Assembly (NCBI GenBank): GCA_964569695.1
Contig: CAZMUA010000005.1
Location: forward strand, 62,001 to 126,000
Source: UBA8106 sp964569695
Lineage (GTDB): Bacteria; Acidobacteriota; Vicinamibacteria; Vicinamibacterales; UBA823
DNA: 64,000 bases
Direction: 5' to 3'
Shown: one piece after another, positions 1-8,397 of the stretch
Position numbering within the stretch: position 1 is the first letter of the stretch
Layout of the letters: every line of letters starts with the position of its first letter
The notes under the pieces: model-generated
The model's database searches: none
What the model saw: only the letters and a program-made list of their open reading frames with translations
Told to the model about the DNA's origin: nothing
Translations under genes and position numbers: made by a program

Positions 1-951
1 GGCAATGGTGGTCGCGCAGCACCACCCAAGATTGTGGATCGTGACGGTGTAGCAACTAGAGTGCCTGATCAAAATCGTGGAGGGTATAGGTTCAGCCCTG
101 GGTTCGTTAACCTTGTCCAGCAGACCCAGTGTGGACACAATCCCGACCCCTACGACCCGACACCGATTGAACAAGGCATTGGCGTGTACTATGCAACATT
201 CATCTATGGCGGTATCAGTTTTGCTCTTCTAGAGGACCGTAAGTTTAAGACTGCACCAATCCAAGGTGCAGACCTTGATGTCCATGAAGCAGAATTGTTG
301 GGCGGTCGGCAGGAAGCATTTTTGCAGAGTTGGGCTCATGACAAAGGCGATGTTGATGGTCGTATCTGCTTAACTCAAACGGTATTTGCATGTGTGCAGA
401 CCAGTCCGGAAGGTCGCCCGTTAGTGGATTGGGATTCGAATGGTCACCCAAAACTTCAGCGTGATCGCGCAATCGCGTTATTGCGGGACGCGGGAGCGCT
501 TGTACTGGCAGGTGACCAGCATTTAGCTTCCATTGTGCGGCATGGTATTGATTCTCATACTGACGGTGTCGTGCAGTACACGGGTCCTGCGACACTATCG
601 TTTTGGCAGCGCTGGTTTGAGCCACGCACGGGCTTACCTAATGCTCAGGGTAGGCATACAGGTGATTTTGTGGATGCTTTTGGGAATAGACTTCGAGTGC
701 ATGCTGTAGCAAATCCAAAGATTTCCTTCGACTATTATCGTCGGTTTAAGCCGGGTCGTAGCCAGGCGTTGGGAGACACTCAGCTAAAGAGTGAAGGCTA
801 CGGAATTATACGAGTCCAAAAATTACAAAAGAAATATGTCATTGAATGTTGGCCACGAGCTGTTGACCCCCGTGACCGGGATGCGGCTCAATTTGCAGGC
901 TGGCCGTTTCATTTGCGGTTTGACGAGTGTGATGGACGGGCGCTTGATTAG
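1..951 (+). CDS. PhoD-like metallophosphatase, 5' end outside window
   Basis: The frame is open from the first base of the window, so the true start lies upstream; the first in-window start codon is a GTG at 34. About 317 residues are visible. The C-terminal half of the PhoD-like alkaline phosphatase fold (PF09423) is recognisable: ALLEDRKFK near the start of the visible part and the metal-ligand motif LAGDQHLASIVRHG about 160-175 residues in, where His and Asp ligands of the binuclear metal centre lie. PhoD enzymes are normally exported phosphomonoesterases or phosphodiesterases, but the signal peptide would lie in the missing part. The gene ends 40 bases before the promoter of the next operon and no terminator is obvious after it. 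Family is fairly sure; substrate is not. Confidence 0.75.
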   Translation, partial: GNGGRAAPPKIVDRDGVATRVPDQNRGGYRFSPGFVNLVQQTQCGHNPDPYDPTPIEQGIGVYYATFIYGGISFALLEDRKFKTAPIQGADLDVHEAELLGGRQEAFLQSWAHDKGDVDGRICLTQTVFACVQTSPEGRPLVDWDSNGHPKLQRDRAIALLRDAGALVLAGDQHLASIVRHGIDSHTDGVVQYTGPATLSFWQRWFEPRTGLPNAQGRHTGDFVDAFGNRLRVHAVANPKISFDYYRRFKPGRSQALGDTQLKSEGYGIIRVQKLQKKYVIECWPRAVDPRDRDAAQFAGWPFHLRFDECDGRALD

Positions 952-992
952 CAAGGAGACCGAGTCATTCTAGTGTGATGCATGTCGAAAGT

Positions 993-1022
993 TTGACTTA
1001 ACATTGCTGGGCGGAGTATAAA
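993..1022 (+). promoter_or_regulatory. Candidate sigma70 promoter for the hom leader transcript
   Basis: A TTGACT -35 box at 993-998 and a TATAAA -10 box at 1017-1022 are separated by 18 bases. Transcription would start near 1029, about 58 bases before the leader-peptide ATG at 1087. It is the best match in the gap between the phosphatase gene and hom. Recognised by eye only. Confidence 0.5.
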
Positions 1023-1086
1023 GATCTATTGGTTCTATTCGAAATAGCAGTGATTATGCTATTCACAACTTAGGAAGTTATCGCGG

Positions 1087-1218
1087 ATGATAAACGTGAG
1101 ACTGTTCAGTTGGTTCAAGACCGCTGTAGATGTCAACTTCACGATATCTGTAAGCACGGCGACGATCGTCACTATTTTCGGCACGACCACGATGCCGTGG
1201 GCGTGCAAGATGATGTAG
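1087..1218 (+). CDS. Thr/Ile-rich leader peptide of the hom-thrC-lysC-asd operon
   Basis: A 43-codon ORF (ATG 1087, TAG 1216-1218) with a good ribosome site, AGGAAG at 1072-1077, nine bases upstream. Residues 19-36 contain seven Thr, three Ile and one Met; three Thr codons in a row (ACG ACC ACG) lie at 1183-1191. Eight of 43 residues are Thr overall. Content and position match the enterobacterial thrL control peptide by analogy, not by homology: translation would slow at these codons when charged tRNA-Thr (and perhaps tRNA-Ile) is scarce. The ORF is followed by an antiterminator/terminator pair and then by hom. The peptide itself probably has no other job. A longer antisense ORF over the same bases has no comparable support. 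Confidence 0.75.
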   Translation: MINVRLFSWFKTAVDVNFTISVSTATIVTIFGTTTMPWACKMM

Positions 1219-1257
1219 CCTGAACCAAGTAAGAGCAAGTAATCAAAGGCCATCATC
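1181..1257 (+). promoter_or_regulatory. Attenuator pairing elements (pause hairpin and antiterminator) before hom
   Basis: Two structures can be drawn. (1) A hairpin at 1181-1206: GCACG pairs with CGTGC and, after one A.G mismatch, CCACG pairs with CGTGG, closing the loop ATGC; its 5' arm holds the three consecutive Thr codons. (2) An antiterminator: GATGATG (1209-1215) plus GCC (1218-1220) pair with GGC-CATCATC (1248-1257), with a two-base bulge. The second captures the 5' arm of the terminator at 1249-1272. A ribosome stalled on Thr codons leaves 1209-1220 free, so the operon is read; a ribosome reaching the stop codon at 1216 covers that strand, so the terminator forms. An extra 8-bp complement, TTGGTTCA 1110-1117 with TGAACCAA 1221-1228, may matter when the leader is not translated. 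The mechanism is inferred from the pairing. Confidence 0.65.
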
Positions 1258-1280
1258 CGAGCGGATGATGGCTTTTTTTT
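1249..1280 (+). terminator. Intrinsic terminator (attenuator) 30 bases upstream of hom
   Basis: A perfect 10-bp stem, GCCATCATCC at 1249-1258 with GGATGATGGC at 1263-1272, has a four-base GAGC loop and is followed directly by eight T (1273-1280). Its 5' arm is the partner of the antiterminator strand at 1209-1220. It lies between promoter and first gene of the operon, so its role is conditional termination and not the end of the previous gene, which is 300 bases away. Confidence 0.85.
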
Positions 1281-1309
1281 ATTCAGGGAAGAGGCGCGAA
1301 GAATCTTTC

Positions 1310-2608
1310 ATGTCTAGTGATAAAGGCCAACCGAAAGTTCGAAGAGTAGGGATAGCTGGGTTTGGCACCGTGGGCCAGTCGGTAGCACGGTTGCTGTGTT
1401 CAGAGAGATATCCGGATCTGCTGTTAACGCACATCTACAATAGAAATATAGAGGCGAAGAAAGTCGATTGGGTGCCAAGACACGTCGTATGGACGGATCG
1501 GATTGAAGATGTGCTAGATACTGATGTGGATATATTTGTTGAATTGATCGGTGGACTATCACCTGCAAAAGAGTGGATTGAAACCTCCATTAAGGGTGGA
1601 CAGTCAGTCGTAACGGCGAACAAGCAAGTAATTGCTAAACACGGTGCTGAGCTTTGCACATTGGTTCGTCAAAGTGGCACGGCGCTAGGTTTCGAAGCGG
1701 CCGTTGGTGGCGGCATTCCAATGGTGCGAGGTATTCAGCAGGGGTTAGGGTCGGATCATTTAGTCGAACTTCTCGGAGTTTTAAACGGTACCTGCAACTT
1801 CATCTTTGACCGTATGGAGTGCGAAGCGGTCACCATGGAGGAGGCAGTACAGGAGGCGCAGGCGCTCGGTTACGCGGAGGCGGATCCTTCAGATGACCTA
1901 GACGGATTGGATGCACAGGCGAAGATCTCCATCTTGTCAGCGGTAGGACTTCGTCGTCGATTGACGCCGAGCGATATTCCAACTCGTACTATTAAGAGTG
2001 TTGGCCAAATGGAGTTTCGGCAGGCCGACAAATCGAACTATGTGATTCGACAGGTCTCACGTGTTGCTGTGGATAATTCTCAAGATGATCAAGTTCAAGC
2101 CCTAGTAACTCCTGCGTTAGTTCCAAAATCTTCACGCCTTGGCCAGGTGCATGGTGCTGAAAACATAATCGTAACGCGCGGTAAATGGGGAGGAGAATCA
2201 GCGTTTGTTGGGCTTGGGGCCGGCGGCGAACCTACGGCTATTGCTGTTGTTGGTGACCTCTTGAGTATTGCGGAAGATACCGGGATTAGCGCAGCGATGC
2301 GCTTTCCGGCATCAGAATCGACGTCTCGAATATCCAAAGAATATATTTCACGACATTATCTGCGAATGCCTGCTGTTCTTCCGGATGGGATGAATTCAGT
2401 ATCTGATCGACTTAAGAGGAATGGTGTTGAAGTAGAAAAGACTTGGCAAGAATCAGAGCACTCTGGCCAATTGTTTACGCTAATGTTCACCGGCTTGGCA
2501 TCGTTCTCGGTCATTCAAGAAATGTGTGGTGAAGTTGAGGGGAAACTCAAGGATGGGGAGCAATGTGTGTGGTTGCCAATCTTGGATGAAAACACGAAAG
2601 AGCACTGA
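1310..2608 (+). CDS. hom: Homoserine dehydrogenase
   Basis: Converts aspartate semialdehyde to homoserine with NAD(P)H, the entry to the Thr/Met branch. The 432-residue product has the Rossmann GFGTVG at 17-22, ANK at 103-105, the family motif EAAVGGGIP near 129-137, LNGTCNFI at 158-165, and the DLDGLDAQAK block whose last Lys (about 205) is the family's catalytic Lys. A C-terminal ACT-like region (about 350-432) suggests allosteric control by Thr. Start chosen at ATG 1310; an in-frame ATG at 1265 lies inside the 3' arm of the attenuator stem, so a message starting there would carry the terminator in its coding part. The ribosome site before 1310 is weak (purine-rich GAAGAA). First gene of a five-gene operon, 19 bases before thrC. 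No homoserine kinase gene is present in the operon. Confidence 0.95.
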   Translation: MSSDKGQPKVRRVGIAGFGTVGQSVARLLCSERYPDLLLTHIYNRNIEAKKVDWVPRHVVWTDRIEDVLDTDVDIFVELIGGLSPAKEWIETSIKGGQSVVTANKQVIAKHGAELCTLVRQSGTALGFEAAVGGGIPMVRGIQQGLGSDHLVELLGVLNGTCNFIFDRMECEAVTMEEAVQEAQALGYAEADPSDDLDGLDAQAKISILSAVGLRRRLTPSDIPTRTIKSVGQMEFRQADKSNYVIRQVSRVAVDNSQDDQVQALVTPALVPKSSRLGQVHGAENIIVTRGKWGGESAFVGLGAGGEPTAIAVVGDLLSIAEDTGISAAMRFPASESTSRISKEYISRHYLRMPAVLPDGMNSVSDRLKRNGVEVEKTWQESEHSGQLFTLMFTGLASFSVIQEMCGEVEGKLKDGEQCVWLPILDENTKEH

Positions 2609-2627
2609 ACTGTTGCAAGGATAACGG

Positions 2628-3857
2628 ATGACATATTTTACTGGGTTGCAGTGTTTTCTATGCGGGACGGCCTTTCCGGCTAAGGCTTTGTTCGTCTGCG
2701 ATCAATGCCTCGGGCCACTTGAACCGACATATGACTTTGACGCCGTGCGGGCTGACATGTCGCGTGCTGCCGTTGCATCGCGGCCGCAAAATTTGTGGCG
2801 TTATCGAGAACTTCTTCCGATTGTAGGAGAACCCAGGACGGGTCTTCAGTCCGGATTTACGCCCTTGGTCCGTGCTGACCGTCTAGCTCGTGAGGTAGGT
2901 CTTCAAGAGCTTTATCTTAAGGATGATTCCGTGAATCATCCAAGCCTGTCCTACAAGGATCGAGTGGTCTCGGTGGCCGCGACTCGAGCCGTCGAACTGG
3001 GTTTTCAGAAATTCGGCTGTGCGTCCACTGGTAATCTAGCCAATAGTGTTTCTGCACACGCTGCACGTCTGGGCTTGGAGTGCTATGTGTTCATTCCAAA
3101 GACGCTTGAACCTGGAAAGATAATAGGCACCTCGATCACAAATGCACATGTTGTAGCCATAGATGGAACCTACGATGACGTTAATCGACTGTGTACACAA
3201 GTCGCGGACCGTTTTGAAATTGGATTCGCAAATATTAACTTACGCACCTATTATGCGGAAGGTGCTAAAACGCACGCGTTCGAAATCGCGGAACAACTCG
3301 GCTGGACTTTTCCTAAACATGTAGTTGTGCCGGTTGCAGGAGGCACCTTATTACCCAGAGTGGGAAAAGGGTTTCGGGAGTTACGAGACATCGGCTTCGT
3401 TAGCGATTCGATGCCAAAAATTCATGCGGCTCAAGCTGCTGGTTCCGCACCAGTTGTTCGAGCCCTCCATGAAGGGCTCGAATATCCCGAACCAGTCAAG
3501 CCAGAAACCATCGCGAAGTCAATTGCTATTGGAAATCCGGCTGATGGATTTCAAGTCCTTCAAGTGGTGCGTGAAACTGGTGGTTGGGGCGCGATGGTGA
3601 GTGACAGTCAAATCCTTGCGGCAATGAAATTACTCGCCGAAACTGAGGGTATTTTTACGGAGCCTGCTGGAGGTACTACGTTGGCTGTGACGTTAGCGCT
3701 TGTCGAAGAAGGAAAAATTCCACGTGATGAATCAGTCGTGGTGTCCATTACAGGTAACGGCTATAAAACGACTGATGCGATTAGCGGTCAGTTGAAACCT
3801 GTTGTGCAACTTGGACGCTCTTTGAAAGAGTTTGAGACTTTTCTAGCTGATCGGTAG
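2628..3857 (+). CDS. thrC: Threonine synthase
   Basis: A PLP enzyme that turns O-phosphohomoserine into threonine. The 409-residue protein starts with a zinc-ribbon-like segment, C9-x2-C12 and C24-x2-C27, as in the archaeal and many bacterial synthases with this N-terminal extension. The PLP lysine is in SYKDR (K110), preceded by LKDDSVNHPSLSYKDR, the counterpart of the family's KDE..NPTGSFKDR. VSITGNGYKT near the C-terminus fits the family's phosphate-binding end. ATG 2628 has AAGG seven bases upstream. It lies directly after hom, so the operon holds the first and last steps of the homoserine-to-threonine branch, while the middle step (homoserine kinase) must be encoded elsewhere. Confidence 0.93.
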   Translation: MTYFTGLQCFLCGTAFPAKALFVCDQCLGPLEPTYDFDAVRADMSRAAVASRPQNLWRYRELLPIVGEPRTGLQSGFTPLVRADRLAREVGLQELYLKDDSVNHPSLSYKDRVVSVAATRAVELGFQKFGCASTGNLANSVSAHAARLGLECYVFIPKTLEPGKIIGTSITNAHVVAIDGTYDDVNRLCTQVADRFEIGFANINLRTYYAEGAKTHAFEIAEQLGWTFPKHVVVPVAGGTLLPRVGKGFRELRDIGFVSDSMPKIHAAQAAGSAPVVRALHEGLEYPEPVKPETIAKSIAIGNPADGFQVLQVVRETGGWGAMVSDSQILAAMKLLAETEGIFTEPAGGTTLAVTLALVEEGKIPRDESVVVSITGNGYKTTDAISGQLKPVVQLGRSLKEFETFLADR

Positions 3858-3901
3858 GTTGACGGATAATCGTTCTTAGATGATCAGGTGTGAGGCCGGC
3901 A

Positions 3902-5137
3902 ATGGATAAGATGCACGAATGGAGTGAGGTCGTCGAAGCCGAAGGGCATTTAATTGATTCTGAGGTATTAACTACCATTTTTGACAAGGTTATCGAGCAG
4001 GGCGCCAAGTTCGAGGTTGAACATTTCGATATTGGTCGGACAAACGAGGATTCGTCCAGACTCTGTCTGAAAGTCACAGCTTCCAGTGAAGCTGCCTTGC
4101 AACGGTTGTTAGAAGACCTAGTGCCCCTAGGCTGTCATCAAGGTCCAGAGCGTGATGCGAAATTAGAGTTAGCAGCATCGGAGGGTTGTGCACCAGAGGC
4201 GTTCTATTCAACAACGAATCATCGCACGCGAATAAGGCATGGCGGTTCTTGGATTGATGTTAAACATCAGCGCATGGATGCTGTAATTGTAGTGAAGAAT
4301 GGAAAGGCAACTTGTCGGAAGCTTCGAGACCTCAAGGTTGGAGAGTTAGTGGTTTGTGGAGCTGATGGGATTCGGGTAAGCCCCGAGTACCGTGAACGCG
4401 ATCGGTTAGGCTTTGCGTTCATGACAAATGATATTTCGTCTGAACGGCGTGTTGAAGTTGGCGTGGTCCGTGTTGCTGCCATGATGGATGAAGTCCGGAA
4501 AGCAGGTGGCCGCATTGTTTTCGTAGCCGGTCCATTAATCGTGCACACTGGAGGCGCTCCTTACTTCGCTGAACTTATTAGGCTAGGTTATGTTGATGCA
4601 TTGTTGGCCGGTAATGCTCTAGCTGTACACGACATCGAGTTAGCCCTATTTGGAACCTCTTTGGGGGTCGACCTGGAGTCGGGGATGACTGTTGAGCACG
4701 GCCATCAAAACCATATGCGGGCGATCAATACCATCAATACGGCAGGAGGAATTAGTCAGGCAGTTCAGGCCGATGTCTTAAATGCTGGCGTGATGTACGA
4801 GTGTGTCCAAAAAGGCGTGGAGTACGTACTCGCTGGAAGCATTCGTGACGATGGTCCTCTACGAGACACCGTTATGGATTTGGTTGAGGCGCAAGAGCAG
4901 TATGCGAAGGTGTTGAAAGACGCGTCGATGGTCGTAATGCTTTCATCGATGCTTCACAGTATCGGTGTCGGTAATATGTTGCCATCATGGGTGAGAGTTG
5001 TTTGTGTGGACATAAATCCTGCTGTGGTGACTAAGCTGGCTGATCGAGGATCGTCGCAAACTGCTGGCATTGTTACTGATGTTGGTCTGTTTCTTGAGCG
5101 CTTGATTCGTCAGGTGCGACCTCGTTCTAAGAATTAG
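3902..5137 (+). CDS. LOR/SDH-domain protein (TIGR00300 family), possible ornithine cyclodeaminase
   Basis: A 411-residue protein with the LOR/SDH N-terminal domain (about residues 8-95) and a C-terminal NAD-dependent part containing VAGPLIVHTGGAPYFAELI and DALLAGNALAVHDIE, which mark the TIGR00300 family. Relatives include the C-terminal domain of cyanobacterial AgrE/ArgZ and an archaeal ornithine cyclodeaminase (ornithine to proline plus ammonia), from family knowledge. Start: GAGG at 3892-3895 sits six bases before ATG 3902; a GTG at 3890 would add four residues but overlaps that ribosome site. Placement between thrC and lysC is odd for an ornithine enzyme and suggests either simple co-expression or another amino-acid substrate. 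Family is reasonably sure; reaction is not. Confidence 0.7.
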   Translation: MDKMHEWSEVVEAEGHLIDSEVLTTIFDKVIEQGAKFEVEHFDIGRTNEDSSRLCLKVTASSEAALQRLLEDLVPLGCHQGPERDAKLELAASEGCAPEAFYSTTNHRTRIRHGGSWIDVKHQRMDAVIVVKNGKATCRKLRDLKVGELVVCGADGIRVSPEYRERDRLGFAFMTNDISSERRVEVGVVRVAAMMDEVRKAGGRIVFVAGPLIVHTGGAPYFAELIRLGYVDALLAGNALAVHDIELALFGTSLGVDLESGMTVEHGHQNHMRAINTINTAGGISQAVQADVLNAGVMYECVQKGVEYVLAGSIRDDGPLRDTVMDLVEAQEQYAKVLKDASMVVMLSSMLHSIGVGNMLPSWVRVVCVDINPAVVTKLADRGSSQTAGIVTDVGLFLERLIRQVRPRSKN

Positions 5138-5153
5138 ACGAGAGGTTCAAGCT

Positions 5154-6401
5154 TTGAGTATTACGCAAACAGCAGAAATCGTGGTTAGGAAATATGGCGG
5201 TAGTTCGATCGCTACTCCTGAAAAGGTGATAGCGATTGCCGATCGAATCGCTGCGACTCGAAGTGCTCTGCCGAAGTTGGTCGTTGTGGTGTCAGCGATG
5301 GGAAAGACCACTGACGACTTAGTTGCCTTGGCGCATCAGGTGACACGCCAACCAGAAGGCCGAGAAATGGATTTATTGCTTGCTTCAGGAGAACAGATTT
5401 CAGTTTCACTGCTTGGGCTTGCGTTACAAGACCGGGACGTACCAGCCGTATCTCTTACCGCTACCCAGTGCGGTATTCGGACTGATGAAATGTTTAATGT
5501 CGCGCGAATTCGATCGATCGATACACAACGAATTCTTGATGAACTCCGTGACGATCGAGTAGTAATTATTACGGGATTTCAAGGGGTGACCGATTCGCAT
5601 GAGATTACGACACTCGGTCGAGGAGGTAGCGACGTCACGGGTGCCGCTGTGGCTGCAGCACTCGATGCACAGGTATGCGAAATTTGTACGGATGTTGACG
5701 GAGTCCTTTCTGCTGATCCGTCAGTCGCCTCGAATGCAAGATTATGGTCTGAGCTTAGTTATGAGGAGGCTATTGAAATGGCTTCGAGTGGAGCCAAAGT
5801 GCTCCATCCTCGGGCTGCGGAAATTTGTATGAATTATGGAATTCCAATTCACGTCCGATCGAGTTTTCATAATCGCGAAGGGACTTGGATTCGTTCAAGA
5901 GAGGATGTTATGGAAACGGCTGAAGTCGTTGGCGTCAGCAGTGACAAGAACGTAGCGAAAATGACACTCCTAAATGTCGAGGATCGTCCTGGCATTGCTG
6001 CGAAGGTCTTTGAGGAATTGGCTGTAGAAGGTATCAGTGTTCGACTGATCATCCAAAGTGCAAGTTCTGAGGATCGAGCACGAATTACCTTTATTGTTGA
6101 CGAAGAATATGTGGACGCGGCTACTGAGGTGTTTCGCCGCTGGAAAGAAGAAGAATTGGCAACGGACGTGTTGGTTGACAGAGATGTTGCCAAGATCTCG
6201 ATAGTGGGTTCGCGACTTGCGTCCACGCCCAATTTAGCGGCAAGAATGTTTGTTGCCTTAGCTCGCGAGAATATCAACATCGATTGTATAAGTTCTTCTG
6301 AGATGAAAGTCGCATGTGTGATTGCCTCGAAGCATCTCAATAAAGCTGTGCAAGTAGTGCACGATGAATTCTTTGCACTGGAATTGAAGGCCGATGGATA
6401 A
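5154..6401 (+). CDS. lysC: Aspartate kinase
   Basis: Phosphorylates aspartate, the committed step to Lys, Thr and Met. The 415-residue product shows KYGGSS at 13-18, VSAMGKTTDDL, the substrate loop LLASGEQIS, TLGRGGSDVTG and TDVDGVLSADP in the kinase domain, followed by two ACT domains from about residue 265, the usual feedback site for Lys and/or Thr. The start is a TTG at 5154 with GAGAGG eight bases upstream; no ATG or GTG is better placed. The last codons overlap the asd start by eight bases, indicating translational coupling. Confidence 0.95.
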   Translation: MSITQTAEIVVRKYGGSSIATPEKVIAIADRIAATRSALPKLVVVVSAMGKTTDDLVALAHQVTRQPEGREMDLLLASGEQISVSLLGLALQDRDVPAVSLTATQCGIRTDEMFNVARIRSIDTQRILDELRDDRVVIITGFQGVTDSHEITTLGRGGSDVTGAAVAAALDAQVCEICTDVDGVLSADPSVASNARLWSELSYEEAIEMASSGAKVLHPRAAEICMNYGIPIHVRSSFHNREGTWIRSREDVMETAEVVGVSSDKNVAKMTLLNVEDRPGIAAKVFEELAVEGISVRLIIQSASSEDRARITFIVDEEYVDAATEVFRRWKEEELATDVLVDRDVAKISIVGSRLASTPNLAARMFVALARENINIDCISSSEMKVACVIASKHLNKAVQVVHDEFFALELKADG

Positions 6402-7449
6402 CCGAAAACGGATTCAGGTAGGGATCCTTGGAGCTACTGGGATGGTAGGCCAGCAGCTTATTCAAGAACTGACAGATCATCCGTGGTTCGAATTGACCTG
6501 GCTGGGTGCAAGTGAGCGTTCGGCCGGACGGCAATATACGGATGTGATCGATTGGCGTCTACCAACTTCACTATCTTCCACTCTTGGGAATTTAATAGTT
6601 CAGAGTTCAGAGCCGACGAATGCGCCTCATCTTATGTTTTCGGGTGTGGACGCATCGGCTGCTGGTCAGATTGAGTCCGCGTTTGCGAACGCCGGTCATA
6701 TGATTGTAAGTAATGCCCGTAATCATCGCATGGAAGAGTGCGTGCCACTGTTGATACCAGAAGTGAACCCAGACCACTTAGGGCTTTTAGGCCAGCAGAA
6801 AAAAAGGAAAGGATGGGCCGGCGGTGTTGTTACGAATCCAAACTGCTCGACTATAGTTTTGGCGATGGCCTTGGCGCCATTGCGAGGATTCGGTATTCGT
6901 TCAGTGATTGTTACTACTCTTCAGGCCATATCTGGAGCAGGATATCCTGGACTGGCCTCGTACGACATTGTTGGCAATGTAATACCGATCGTGCCTGGTG
7001 AAGAAGCCAAAATGGAACATGAAACACAGAAAATCCTTGGCACATTTATTAAAGACCGTATTGAATTACATCCGATGACTGTTAGTGCCCACACGACTCG
7101 CGTGCCGGTGATCGATGGTCATACTGTAACGGTGTCAGTTAAATTTGAGAAAGCTCCGACATTGGATGAGCTGCGTGTGGCATTCGAGGGATTTACAGGT
7201 AGTCCGCAAGAGCAAGAATTGCCAAGCGCGCCAAAAAGTCCAATCGTGTATTTAAACGCTGAAGACCGACCCCAGCCTCGACTTGATGCTCAACGTGGAG
7301 AAGGTATGACGGTATCCATAGGTCGCCTAAGAGAATGCAATGTGCTTGATATTAGATTCGTAGCGCTTGGCCACAACACTGTGCGTGGTGCTGCGGGTGC
7401 CGCGGTACTCAATGCCGAATTATTGTACTCGCAAGGCTTGCTAAACTAG
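6394..7449 (+). CDS. asd: Aspartate-semialdehyde dehydrogenase, archaeal/fungal type
   Basis: Reduces aspartyl phosphate to aspartate semialdehyde with NADPH. The 351-residue protein has GATGMVG at 13-19, the catalytic cysteine in TNPNCST (C151), QAISGAGYPG and a C-terminal HNTVRGAAG. These wordings belong to the archaeal/fungal branch of ASADH and not to the Escherichia type. It overlaps lysC by eight bases and ends the operon, so aspartate kinase and ASADH feed semialdehyde directly to Hom from the same transcript. No clear terminator follows in the 46 bases before the convergent DMT gene. Confidence 0.93.
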   Translation: MDNRKRIQVGILGATGMVGQQLIQELTDHPWFELTWLGASERSAGRQYTDVIDWRLPTSLSSTLGNLIVQSSEPTNAPHLMFSGVDASAAGQIESAFANAGHMIVSNARNHRMEECVPLLIPEVNPDHLGLLGQQKKRKGWAGGVVTNPNCSTIVLAMALAPLRGFGIRSVIVTTLQAISGAGYPGLASYDIVGNVIPIVPGEEAKMEHETQKILGTFIKDRIELHPMTVSAHTTRVPVIDGHTVTVSVKFEKAPTLDELRVAFEGFTGSPQEQELPSAPKSPIVYLNAEDRPQPRLDAQRGEGMTVSIGRLRECNVLDIRFVALGHNTVRGAAGAAVLNAELLYSQGLLN

Positions 7450-7495
7450 GTCCATTCACAGTCGGCTCCTAGTTACGTTGCGAGGGAAAACAACC

Positions 7496-8380
7496 TTAGG
7501 ATTCTTTCGCCATCAAATAAATCGCAACAGCTGTCATGCACATGGCGATTATCTGGTAGTCGTAAGGTACACGTTGGTAAATCCACAGTGAAAGAATGAT
7601 CGTGATGACCGGTGCCAATGCGGTCATTGGGACTACGATTATGGCTTTCCCGTATCGAAGTGCGTAGACGTAACAAAGGGCGCCGACAGAATTTAACACG
7701 TGAATCATGGCTGCCAGATAAGGTCCGTTTAACCCCCAGTTAATCGTCTGGTTGAAATCGGTCATGCCTAAGGCCACCGGAATCAACAGAACACCGGTGA
7801 GCATCATATAGAAGAAGATGCTTTCCGCCGCGATTGTGTCGGTTGCGAATTTCATGATGTAGGCTTGGACCCCCCACATGATGAGCACGCTAATCGCAAG
7901 AAGAAACCATTGAAACCCTTGCACGAGGGTGTCGTCAGGCTCTACATACGAAAGAAGCACGATAGCAGGCAGGGCGAAGGTGATGCCTATCCAGTTCTTG
8001 AGACTTGCGCGTTCGCGAAGGAGCCACACCGAGAAGACGATGGTGACCGCGGGATACAACGAAACGATCGGAAATACGATAAAGGCCGGTCCTGATCGGA
8101 GCGCCTCAAAAAGCATCAATTGACCACCGGCTCCCGTGAATCCAATAAGACTTCCAAGTAACACTGCCCGTGGGCTGGTTGCAAGGGGAAGTGGGTCTAG
8201 CCGTCGCGCAGCTATCGCGCAGGGAATCATGGTTAAAGCCCAAACTGAATAGCCAAGAGTCGCGGGGAATCCTTGTTGCTCAGGAATTTCAATTAAGGCA
8301 CCCCAAATACCCCAAGTGCCAGTTGTGAGGATTGCGTATGTTAACCAGTGACGGGACCAAGAAGATGACGTGTGGCGCAT
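7496..8380 (-). CDS. DMT (EamA-type) transporter
   Basis: A 294-residue polytopic protein with about ten hydrophobic segments arranged as two five-helix halves, the EamA repeat of drug/metabolite transporters; the second half begins near GFQWFLLAISVLIMWG. Glycine-rich helix pairs such as LGSLIGFTGAGGQLMLFEAL and the C-terminal APVITIILSLWIYQR fit the family. Members export or import amino acids, nucleosides and sugar derivatives; the substrate cannot be read from sequence. It is transcribed away from the sugar-amine gene block that begins at 8478, sharing a 97-base divergent intergenic region. Confidence 0.8.
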   Translation of the reverse strand: MRHTSSSWSRHWLTYAILTTGTWGIWGALIEIPEQQGFPATLGYSVWALTMIPCAIAARRLDPLPLATSPRAVLLGSLIGFTGAGGQLMLFEALRSGPAFIVFPIVSLYPAVTIVFSVWLLRERASLKNWIGITFALPAIVLLSYVEPDDTLVQGFQWFLLAISVLIMWGVQAYIMKFATDTIAAESIFFYMMLTGVLLIPVALGMTDFNQTINWGLNGPYLAAMIHVLNSVGALCYVYALRYGKAIIVVPMTALAPVITIILSLWIYQRVPYDYQIIAMCMTAVAIYLMAKES

Positions 8381-8397
8381 TGATTATTGGGAAAGCC

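Noticed and set aside
1059..1256. 65-residue minus-strand ORF with hydrophobic product upstream of hom
   Set aside because: It is the antisense of the Thr leader and terminator region, has no ribosome site, and the plus-strand leader explains the base pattern better.
1265..1309. In-frame upstream ATG extending hom by 15 residues
   Set aside because: The codon lies in the 3' arm of the attenuator stem and the added residues have no family support; ATG 1310 is preferred.
1029..1309. T-box or lysine/SAM riboswitch before hom
   Set aside because: I see no T-box consensus near the terminator and no riboswitch core; the translated, Thr-rich ORF and antiterminator account for the structure.
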